Source of the DNA: an uncultured Lysobacteraceae bacterium
Lineage (GTDB): Bacteria; Pseudomonadota; Gammaproteobacteria; Xanthomonadales; Xanthomonadaceae
DNA length: 64,000 bases
NCBI GenBank assembly: GCA_902825775.1
Contig: CADECF010000003.1
Location: 111,800 to 175,799 of the forward strand
Reading direction: 5' to 3'
Below, piece after piece: positions 16,190 to 22,550 of the stretch. Position 1 is the first letter of the stretch; each line of letters opens with the position of its first letter. Under the pieces are notes generated by a model. The model was not told the DNA's origin. It saw only the letters and a list, made by a program, of their open reading frames with translations, and searched no databases. Position numbers and translations under genes: made by a program.

Positions 16190-17584
16190 TCACTTCCGTC
16201 GCTTCGCAGCCCGCGCTATCGTCAGCCTCTTCGCGGCGTTGCGTATAAGTGCCGTTACATCCTTGCCGTAGGTCACGGCCTTGATGGCCGCCGCCCTGCG
16301 CTCTACGCTGGCAGGATCAGTGTAATGCTCCTCGGTTATCGTCATAGAGTGATGCCCGAGTATCTGCTGCCTTAGCCGTAGGGAGATTCCCGCCGCTTCC
16401 ATCTGCGTTTCTACCGAGTGCCGGAAGCCGTGCGCGACCAATGCCTCGTCGGTTATACCTGCCTTGCGGATCCAGTAGGCCAACCTCTTCCCTATTAAAA
16501 TCCCGCGCTTGTCATCTGCTCCTGATGTGAGCAGCCCGGGAATCAGAAAGCCGTCTGCACTGGTTTCAGTCAGGCGCAGGACGAGGGGCTGGATCACCGG
16601 ATGCAGGGGAATCATGCGCCGTGCTGAGGGCGTTTTTCCGGACGGATTGAACATCGCTGTCTCAGTGACGTTCTTAACGCGCATTGAGCAGAGTTCCTCT
16701 CGCCGCGCTCCCGTGTACGCCATAAGGACAACCAAAGGCCACATAGGATCGTCCTGAGGAACGTACCTCAACACCTTGAGCAACTCCTCTGGCTGCCACG
16801 ACCGGCGGCCGTCGCCTTCATGCTGACCACGCGCCGCGTCCCTGATTAGGCGACCGACCTTGTCGAAGGGATTCGCAGTGACGATGCCGCGCACCTCCAG
16901 CCAGTCGTAGAACTGCCGAACAGTGTTCAGGGCGAAGCGCTTGGTATCCGTCGTCACGTCCCACGGAAGCAGCACTTCCTCGACGTACTCAGTGGCCCGC
17001 GGCTTAGTGATGCTGGACGCTTCGGTGTCACCTCCGGCCCACTTCAGGAACTTCGCGAGGTGTCTGCGCTTATCGCCTAAGGTGGCCCTGCGGATCGATG
17101 AGGATTCTTCGTGCTTGAGCCACCGCTCAGATAGAAGGTCCAGCATGCCGCTGTCGGTGCCAGAGAGGACTGCGCCTGCCTTTCGGATCGCCGCCAGTTC
17201 GGGAGAGGGCAGGAGTGGGCGACCCTCGTCGTCGGTGTCCACTTCCTTTGCTCGACGTGTCAGCAGGGCGCTCAGCGCCGCGTCTAGGTCAACCTCTGCA
17301 ACCTTCGGCTTTACGTCGCCGGCTTCAACGGCTGCGCGCAACTCTTGAGCGAGCTTGACCAGCGCCGCCGCGTCGAACGGCTCAGGCCCTTTCCCCGCGT
17401 TGCGGATCTGTTTGTGGAAGTCCGCAATGACCTCGTGCCGAGCATGCAGAGCCTGCACATGGTCACGGGTGCGGAGGGATCGCTCTAGGGTTTTCCTGCC
17501 AAGCGCGTGCTGCGCTGGTTTCGGCACGGGTACTTGCACGTACCACACGCCGCCGCGTTGGGTGAGGTATGTCGGGGGCGACAT
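16190..17584 (-). CDS. Tyrosine site-specific integrase
   Basis: 464 residues. The N-terminal segment YLTQRGGVWYVQVPVP is the DUF6538-type start common in these integrases. A core-binding region spans about 145-240 and the catalytic domain about 262-430. Catalytic residues visible: Arg294 (TGARREEL), Lys317 (SGKTP), His385 and Arg388 (HGFRH), His411 (LGHHS) and Tyr421 (EEHYTD). All are present, so it is probably active. It is the gene closest to the intact tRNA-Leu, reading away from it, and should recombine the 17-bp core at 17678-17694. Short GGGGACTC/GGGGAGTC repeats between its start and the tRNA could be arm-type sites. Confidence 0.95.
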   Translation of the reverse strand: MSPPTYLTQRGGVWYVQVPVPKPAQHALGRKTLERSLRTRDHVQALHARHEVIADFHKQIRNAGKGPEPFDAAALVKLAQELRAAVEAGDVKPKVAEVDLDAALSALLTRRAKEVDTDDEGRPLLPSPELAAIRKAGAVLSGTDSGMLDLLSERWLKHEESSSIRRATLGDKRRHLAKFLKWAGGDTEASSITKPRATEYVEEVLLPWDVTTDTKRFALNTVRQFYDWLEVRGIVTANPFDKVGRLIRDAARGQHEGDGRRSWQPEELLKVLRYVPQDDPMWPLVVLMAYTGARREELCSMRVKNVTETAMFNPSGKTPSARRMIPLHPVIQPLVLRLTETSADGFLIPGLLTSGADDKRGILIGKRLAYWIRKAGITDEALVAHGFRHSVETQMEAAGISLRLRQQILGHHSMTITEEHYTDPASVERRAAAIKAVTYGKDVTALIRNAAKRLTIARAAKRRK

Positions 17585-17677
17585 TCGGAACCTCTAGGGG
17601 ACTCTTAGGGGAGTCGATTAGTAGAGTATGCCCCTGAATCCCTTGCCCTGTATAGCTTTCAACCGCTTAGGTGTAAC

Positions 17678-17694
17678 TGGTGCCGAAGGTGGGA
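17678..17694. repeat. attR: 17-bp core inside the tRNA-Leu 3' end
   Basis: Identical to 2402-2418. Because integration left this copy in the functional tRNA gene, the tRNA remains intact. The flanking bases CTT AGGTGTAAC at 17667-17677 resemble TTAGGTGTTAC near 5769 inside the element. Confidence 0.85.
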
Positions 17695-17764
17695 CTCGAA
17701 CCCACACGCTTTTAAGGGCGGCGGATTTTGAGTCCGCTGCGTCTACCGATTCCGCCACTTCGGC
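17678..17764 (-). tRNA. tRNA-Leu (anticodon CAA)
   Basis: An 87-nt tRNA including an encoded CCA. The acceptor stem GCCGAAG pairs with CTTCGGC; the anticodon stem GCGGA/TCCGC encloses loop CTCAAAA with anticodon CAA; there is a long class II variable arm and a GGTTCGAGTCC T arm. It is the integration target of the neighbouring element. Confidence 0.95.
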
Positions 17765-17803
17765 GCGGCCGCAAATTATAGCGGAGTCGAGGGCGCCGGT
17801 GTC

Positions 17804-17901
17804 GTAGCCCGGGTGGAGCGGAGCGATATCCGGGGTCGGAGCGACGCGCGCGGCATGGAGATGGCGATCCCGGGTATCGCCTTCGGCTCAACCCGGGCTA
17901 C
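17804..17901. repeat. Imperfect palindrome with GTAGCCCGGGT arms
   Basis: GTAGCCCGGGT (17804-17814) is the exact inverse of ACCCGGGCTAC (17891-17901). The ends of a REP-like element fill the gap between the tRNA and the DUF2214 gene. Confidence 0.75.
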
Positions 17902-18354
17902 TTAAAACCCGCCGTACCGGGCCATCGCGGCGGCGCAGACCAGGATCACTGCGATCAGCACCAGCTCGAATCGGATGATCCTGCCCAGGCCGGCGACTTC
18001 GGCGGCCGGTGGGACGAAGCCCGGGTCGGCCTTCAGCGCCTTGCGCCAGCGCATGAAGCGCAGCGTCGGCCAGATCGACAGCACCGCCGCCAGCAGGAAC
18101 GCGCCGATCTTGGCGTGGAACCAGGGATTGTGCAGGTAGAAGTCGTAGCCCTTGATGCCATGGAAGACCCGCGCGAAACCGACCGCTAGCAGCAGTACCG
18201 CGACGATGCCGTAGCCGCGGTCCACGCCGCTCAGGCGCTTGAGCGCTGCCGCATCGATAGGTCGGCTCAGCAATACCGACTGCGTGACCAGCATCGAGAT
18301 CAGGCCGAAAAACAATAAGTGATGGAACGAAGCCAACAGCAAGTCGGTCAGCAT
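17902..18354 (-). CDS. DUF2214 family membrane protein
   Basis: 150 residues with four predicted membrane helices (about 4-25, 48-65, 84-102, 126-147). The pattern HHLLFFGLI near the N-terminus, 'RGYGIVAVLLLAVGFARVF' and 'KGYDFYLHNPWFHAKI' are typical of DUF2214 inner-membrane proteins, which may be haem-linked but have no proven role. Full length for the family. It is monocistronic or precedes nothing obvious on the minus strand; the cysteine-dioxygenase-type gene starts 54 bases upstream. Confidence 0.75.
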   Translation of the reverse strand: MLTDLLLASFHHLLFFGLISMLVTQSVLLSRPIDAAALKRLSGVDRGYGIVAVLLLAVGFARVFHGIKGYDFYLHNPWFHAKIGAFLLAAVLSIWPTLRFMRWRKALKADPGFVPPAAEVAGLGRIIRFELVLIAVILVCAAAMARYGGF

Positions 18355-18408
18355 GGGCTACCTCGGCTTACGAATGGAAAGCCGGCCTGGGGCCGGCGCG
18401 CTTCGGTA

Positions 18409-19011
18409 TCAGGCGGCTTCGTCGGTCGCCAACGCACTGTCCATGCGCAGGAACCACTCGCCCGATTGCGGCTGGAACTTGGAGCAGCACTCCATCGGCG
18501 CCTTGTAGATGTGCAGCGATACCGCGACGCGGTCGGCGCTGGCGTTGCCGATGGTGTGGTATTCGTGCGGCGGAATCAGGCTGCCGGCGCTGCCGGGACC
18601 GGCGTGCATGCCGCCCGCGGCGCGGAAACGGAAGCGGTCGCCTTCGCGTTCCAGCAATTCGTATTGGGTGATTTCCAATTCGCCGTCCCACACGCCTTCC
18701 ACGCACCACAAACCGGAATGATCGTGGATCGGCGTGCCTTGGCCGGGACCCCAGGTCATCGCCACGACGCTGTAGCCGTGCTCGGCGCTGCGGTAGATCT
18801 CGCGGCGCGCGTAATGGTCTTCGATGGGTTCGAACACGCAATCGGGAAGATGCACGTCCGGATCGCGGATCAGAGCGCACAGGCTGTTGCGCAATGCGGC
18901 GGTGACGGCGTGCTCGTCGGCTTGGGCGACGGCGGCATCGACCGCGGCGACCAGCTTGTCGCGGCCGCGGAATTCGACGCTATGACAGTCTGACGGGGCG
19001 TTGGCGTTCAT
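18409..19011 (-). CDS. Cysteine dioxygenase-type cupin (thiol dioxygenase)
   Basis: 200 residues, the usual length of bacterial type I cysteine/3-mercaptopropionate dioxygenases. The iron-binding His triad is visible as TPIHDHSGLW (His96, His98) and a later histidine in PPHEYHTIGN (149 or 152). The cupin segment 'VVAMTWGPGQGTPIHDH' is characteristic. The enzyme would oxidise a small thiol to its sulfinate with non-haem Fe(II). Sequence alone does not tell cysteine from 3-mercaptopropionate. It lies near the sulfur-assimilation acyltransferase at 19191, which fits a role in sulfur amino acid metabolism. Confidence 0.85.
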   Translation of the reverse strand: MNANAPSDCHSVEFRGRDKLVAAVDAAVAQADEHAVTAALRNSLCALIRDPDVHLPDCVFEPIEDHYARREIYRSAEHGYSVVAMTWGPGQGTPIHDHSGLWCVEGVWDGELEITQYELLEREGDRFRFRAAGGMHAGPGSAGSLIPPHEYHTIGNASADRVAVSLHIYKAPMECCSKFQPQSGEWFLRMDSALATDEAA

Positions 19012-19084
19012 GCGGGCATTCTAACGCCGTAGGGTGGGCCTTGGCCGAACGTGGCGGATTTTCCGCCGGGATGGCGCCGTTAAG

Positions 19085-19189
19085 CCCTCCCCTTCAAGGG
19101 GAGGGTTGGGTGGGGATGGTTTTAACCTCGGTAGCTGGGATCCAGATCAAACCCATCCCCATCCCAGCCTTCCCCTTGAAGGGGAAGGA
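19085..19189. repeat. REP pair with CCCTCCCCTT hairpins
   Basis: Hairpin CCCTCCCCTTCAAGGGGAGGG (19085-19105) and the related CCTTCCCCTTGAAGGGGAAGG (19169-19189) flank inverted GGTGGGGATGG / CCATCCCCATCC. The whole unit is a larger imperfect palindrome between two genes. Confidence 0.8.
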
Positions 19190-19190
19190 G

Positions 19191-20306
19191 TTAAAGCGAA
19201 GCGAGAAACCCGGAGACGGCCGGCCCGAACCGGTCGATATCGACCAGAAAGGCGTCGTGGCCCTGCGGCGATTCCAGCGCCTGGAAGGCCGCCTGGTTGC
19301 CGCCGGCGCGCAGGCCGTCGGCGATCTGCTGCTGCTGCTGCAGCGGGAACAGGATGTCGGTATGCACGCCGATGGCCAATGCGCGGTCGATGCGGATCCG
19401 CGCCAAGCCGTCGTCGGCCGACCCGCCGCAGGATTCGCCGAGGTCGAACCAATCCATGCAGCGGCTGAGATACAGATAGCAGTTGGGATCGAAGCGGCGT
19501 ACGAAGCGGCGCGCGTGGCCCTCGAGGTAGCTTTCGACTTCGAATTCCAGGCCGAACGGATCCTCGTCGTCGCGCCGGTCCGAATCCAATCGCACGCGGC
19601 CGAAACGGCCGTCCCATTCCAATGCCGAACGGTAGGTGATGACGCCGAGCTTGCGCGCCATGCGCATGCCGCTTTCCGGGTAGTTCTGCTCGTCGTAGTG
19701 GCCGTTGTTCCATTTGGGGTCGAGCCGGATCCCCTCGCGCTGCAGCGAGCGGATCGCGATCGAGAACGGCAGCGCGCGCGCCGCGCCGGAAATATTGATG
19801 TGGCTGCGCGCGAAATCCGGATGCCGCGACAGCAGGGCGAGCGCGGTCATGCCGCCCATCGAGTTGCCGATCACGCAGGCCAAATTTTCTACGCCGAGCG
19901 CACGCACGACGTTCACCGCGGCGTCGGCGATGTCCTCGATCGACAGTTCCGGGAAAGCCAGGCGATACAAGTCGCCTGTGGCGGGATTCGCCGAGGCCGG
20001 GCCGGTGGAACCTTTGCAGCTGCCGAGCGAATTGACGCAGACCACGAACCAGCGATCGCTGTCGATCGGCTTGCCCGGTCCGAGCATCGCTTCCCACCAG
20101 CCGGCTTCGGGATTGCCTTCGTTGGCGGCCGCATGCGCGTCGGGCGACAGGCCGGTGACGATCAGCACCGCATTGTCGCGCGCCGCATTCAACGCGCCCC
20201 AGGTTTCGTAGGCGATGCGCGCGCCGTGCAGCTCGCCGCCGCGCTTCATGGGGAACGGCGAGGGCAGGACGGCGAAGCGGGTGCCTGGGGGGATGAATTC
20301 GGTCAT
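19191..20306 (-). CDS. MetX-type acyltransferase, probably L-serine O-succinyltransferase
   Basis: 371 residues, alpha/beta hydrolase of the MetX family. The triad is visible: Ser149 (GNSMGG), Asp317 (GVHTDILF) and His350 (SPQGHDAF). The specificity segment at 52-55 reads GLSP, not the L-T-G-(D/S)-x-H start of homoserine O-acetyltransferases. From published work on the MetX family, xanthomonad enzymes with this signature make O-succinyl-L-serine for cysteine synthesis. I therefore prefer serine O-succinyltransferase over homoserine O-acetyltransferase. The substrate call is inference from one motif. The gene stands alone between two REP units. Confidence 0.8.
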   Translation of the reverse strand: MTEFIPPGTRFAVLPSPFPMKRGGELHGARIAYETWGALNAARDNAVLIVTGLSPDAHAAANEGNPEAGWWEAMLGPGKPIDSDRWFVVCVNSLGSCKGSTGPASANPATGDLYRLAFPELSIEDIADAAVNVVRALGVENLACVIGNSMGGMTALALLSRHPDFARSHINISGAARALPFSIAIRSLQREGIRLDPKWNNGHYDEQNYPESGMRMARKLGVITYRSALEWDGRFGRVRLDSDRRDDEDPFGLEFEVESYLEGHARRFVRRFDPNCYLYLSRCMDWFDLGESCGGSADDGLARIRIDRALAIGVHTDILFPLQQQQQIADGLRAGGNQAAFQALESPQGHDAFLVDIDRFGPAVSGFLASL

Positions 20307-20330
20307 GGGCGCAGTTTAACGGGTTGCCTT

Positions 20331-20409
20331 TGTAGGAGCGGCTTTAACCGCGAGCTTTTCGGGCTGTGCAATGCAAAGTCAAGAGCTCGCGGCTAAAGCC
20401 GCTCCTACA
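20331..20409. repeat. REP palindrome (TGTAGGAGCGGCTTTA type)
   Basis: TGTAGGAGCGGCTTTAACCG (20331-20350) and its inverse GGCTAAAGCCGCTCCTACA (20391-20409) enclose GCGAGCT/AGCTCGC. It lies between the acyltransferase and ccmI. Confidence 0.85.
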
Positions 20410-20431
20410 AAAGCCGCCCACAAAAGCCAAG

Positions 20432-21445
20432 CTACAAAGACGGGGCTCCGATCACCAGCTCCACCGGCTGCTTCGCCGGCAAGGTCACCCGCATCGGCGT
20501 CGATTCCAGATCGCCGTCCTGCCGCATGGCGTTGCCGCTGGCCGACAGCCGCGCGAGGATTTCGACTTCCTGCAATGCGGATAGCTTCTGGGTAGGCATC
20601 GGACCGTCGGCGTCGTCGAGCGTGATGGTCAGCGGCAAGTCCTGAAGCGCATGTTTTTCGACCGCGACCGGCATCGGCGGGCCGCCGGGTTTGCGTGCGA
20701 TCACGAACACGCTGGCGTCGCCGCGCAGGCGCACGCGCGAGGCGAAATCGGGGTCGAGCGAAACTTTGACGGTGAGCGCGTTCGCGGCTGACGGCGCATT
20801 CTTTTCGGAGGCCGGCAACGGCGGCAGGCCCGCGGCCGTGCGCGCGGCATCGATCTGCGGTCGCAGCGTGGCGGCGGTATTCGCGTCGACCATGGCCAGC
20901 AACGGTTCCCATGTCCGTGCGGCATCCGCCGGCTTGTCGGCCTGGCGTTGCGCGATGCCGAGGAACCAGCGCGCGCGCTGATGCTGCGGCGAGCGTTTCA
21001 GCACCGTTTGCAGCGACGCCACGGCTTCATCGTCGAAACGATGCGCGGGGTCGGCGAGGGCGCGCGATTCGGCGTATTCCACTTGGACATCGTCGTTGTC
21101 GGGCGCGAGCGCGGCGGCGCGCGCGTAGGCGTCGCGCGACTTGGCCGGCTGCTCCCGTTCGCGATAGGCGCGGCCGAGCAGGCGCCAGCCGTCGATCTGG
21201 CGCGGATCGCGCTGCATGTCGCTTTCGAGTTGGGCGATGGCTTCTTCGATGCTGGCCGGCGCTTTCGGCGCAGTGTGTTCCAGCGCGGCCGGCGTTCCGA
21301 TCATCCAGTACAGGCCTGCAGTCGCCAGCAACAGCGCACCGAGCAGCGCCATCGCGGGCAGAGGCCGGTTGCGCCACAGCGGACGCAGCACGAAGGCCAG
21401 GACAAGGATCGCCAGCGATGCGGCGAGGACGATGAAAAGCGCCAT
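20432..21445 (-). CDS. ccmI: Cytochrome c maturation protein CcmI (TPR)
   Basis: 337 residues. Two N-terminal membrane helices (about 2-20 and 29-48) are followed by TPR-like repeats (IAQLESDMQRDPRQIDGWRL, LGRAYREREQPAKSRDAYARA, about 70-200) and a beta-rich C-terminal domain (about 235-337). Family knowledge: CcmI holds apocytochrome c at the periplasmic face and hands it to the CcmFH haem ligation complex. The ATG at 21445 overlaps the ccmH stop by one base (TGATG), which fixes the start despite an open frame extending upstream. Last gene of the ccm operon. Confidence 0.9.
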   Translation of the reverse strand: MALFIVLAASLAILVLAFVLRPLWRNRPLPAMALLGALLLATAGLYWMIGTPAALEHTAPKAPASIEEAIAQLESDMQRDPRQIDGWRLLGRAYREREQPAKSRDAYARAAALAPDNDDVQVEYAESRALADPAHRFDDEAVASLQTVLKRSPQHQRARWFLGIAQRQADKPADAARTWEPLLAMVDANTAATLRPQIDAARTAAGLPPLPASEKNAPSAANALTVKVSLDPDFASRVRLRGDASVFVIARKPGGPPMPVAVEKHALQDLPLTITLDDADGPMPTQKLSALQEVEILARLSASGNAMRQDGDLESTPMRVTLPAKQPVELVIGAPSL

Positions 21446-21894
21446 CACCACTCCTGTTTGTCGTCGGCGGGCACCGCTTGGCCTGCGCCGCGCCCGCGCA
21501 CCGCGCGGTAGACGACGAAGCCGCCGATCAGCAGCAACGCGGCCGGGCCGAACCACAGCAGCCAGGTTTTGGATTCCACGCGCGGCTTGTACAGTACAAA
21601 TTCGCCGTAGCGTTGAGCGAGGAAAGTCTTGATCTGCGCGTCGGTTTTGCCTTCGCGCATCAGTTCGAGCACTTCGGCGCGCAGATCGTGCGCGATCATC
21701 GCGTTGGAATCGGCCAGGGACTGGTTCTGGCACATCACGCAGCGCAGTTCGGCGGCGAGGGCGTGGAAGCGGCGTTCTTCGGCGCTGTTTTGGAATTGCA
21801 GCGGGACGGGGTCGGTAGGTGTTTGGGCGTAGGCAACGGACTTCGTAAGCGCGAATATCAAGACGATCGTGAGCGCGAACACCCATACCGTCAT
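21445..21894 (-). CDS. ccmH: Cytochrome c maturation thiol protein CcmH
   Basis: 149 residues. Signal sequence (VFALTIVLIFALTKSVAYA), then the hallmark LRCVMCQNQSLADSNA with Cys52 and Cys55, and a C-terminal membrane anchor (about 114-133). CcmH reduces apocytochrome CXXCH cysteines for haem attachment. The assigned ATG lies inside a REP palindrome (21891-21980); a GTG four codons later (V5) is the alternative start, and no better ATG exists. The stop overlaps the ccmI start. Confidence 0.85.
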   Translation of the reverse strand: MTVWVFALTIVLIFALTKSVAYAQTPTDPVPLQFQNSAEERRFHALAAELRCVMCQNQSLADSNAMIAHDLRAEVLELMREGKTDAQIKTFLAQRYGEFVLYKPRVESKTWLLWFGPAALLLIGGFVVYRAVRGRGAGQAVPADDKQEW

Positions 21895-21980
21895 CCCAGC
21901 GAAAGCTGGGACCCATTTTGATCTTGCGTTCATATGGGGGCGTTCGGAAGCAACATGGGTCCCAGCTTTCGCTGGGATGA
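21891..21980. repeat. REP palindrome overlapping the ccmH start
   Basis: TCATCCCAGCGAAAGCTGGG (from 21891) and its inverse CCCAGCTTTCGCTGGGATGA (21961-21980), extended by ACCCA/TGGGT. The left arm supplies the annotated ATG of ccmH. Confidence 0.9.
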
Positions 21981-22010
21981 CGATTTCGGGGGCGTGGGGG
22001 GAACCGAACA

Positions 22011-22550
22011 TCAACGTTTGCTTTCCGCAGCTTCCAACGCCGGCAGCAACTCTTCCATCACCACCGTATCGGTCAGCGGCCCGACGTGCTTCCAACGCAC
22101 GATGCCCTTCGCATCGACCAGGAAGGTTTCCGGTGCGCCATAGATGCCCCAGTCGATCGCCGTCTTGCCTTCCACGTCGGTAACGACCACGAAGAAGGGA
22201 TTGCCGAACTGTTCCAACCAGCGCAGCGCATCGGCGCGTTCGTCCTTCCAGTTGTAGCCGATCACGCGCACGCGCTTGGTTTCGGCGAAGCGGGTCAGCA
22301 CCGGATGCTCGACGCGGCATTCCGCGCACCAGCTGCCCCATACATTCATCACGAACGGCGCGCCGCGCAGTTGCTTCAACGAGACGCGATGGGCCGGATC
22401 GTGCAGCACCGGCAGATCGAACGCCGGCGCGGGCTTGCCGATCAACGGCGACGGGAGCGCATCGCGGTTTGGATTGCGGCTGAGCCAGACGCCGGCGGCG
22501 AGCAGTACGCCCAGGAGTAAGAAGATAGCCAGTGGCAGCCAACGTTTCAT
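22011..22550 (-). CDS. ccmG: Periplasmic thioredoxin CcmG/DsbE
   Basis: 179 residues. N-terminal membrane anchor (about 4-23) and a thioredoxin fold with active site G-S-W-C-A-E-C (Cys75, Cys78); the CcmG-specific acidic 'GYNWKDERADALRWLEQFGNPF' and cis-Pro region 'YGAPETFLV' are present. It keeps CcmH and apocytochrome thiols reduced in the periplasm. The start overlaps the ccmF stop in ATGA (22547-22550), so the two are translationally coupled. Confidence 0.92.
   Translation of the reverse strand: MKRWLPLAIFLLLGVLLAAGVWLSRNPNRDALPSPLIGKPAPAFDLPVLHDPAHRVSLKQLRGAPFVMNVWGSWCAECRVEHPVLTRFAETKRVRVIGYNWKDERADALRWLEQFGNPFFVVVTDVEGKTAIDWGIYGAPETFLVDAKGIVRWKHVGPLTDTVVMEELLPALEAAESKR

Larger units (their letters stand above)
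2402..17694. mobile_element. Integrated genomic island/prophage-like element at tRNA-Leu(CAA)
   Basis: The element is bounded by a 17-bp direct repeat (TGGTGCCGAAGGTGGGA) at 2402-2418 and 17678-17694; the right copy is the 3' end of an intact tRNA-Leu gene. A tyrosine integrase (16190-17584) is the gene nearest the tRNA, the normal arrangement for tRNA-targeting elements. Inside are a serine recombinase, small phage-like genes, one giant ejection-like transglycosylase protein and two cargo pairs. No capsid, portal, terminase, tail or lysis genes were recognised. It may be a satellite, a decayed prophage or an integrative island. The end genes look lower in GC than the surrounding chromosome by eye. 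Confidence 0.88.

Noticed and set aside
2402-17694. CRISPR array or retron in the island
   Set aside because: The only regular repeats are the two 22-bp copies at 5440-5501; there are too few for an array, and no reverse transcriptase or Cas motif was seen.
20432-21916. 494-residue version of CcmI
   Set aside because: The first about 157 residues are the ccmH gene read in the wrong frame, with abundant Arg/Pro; the real start overlaps the ccmH stop.
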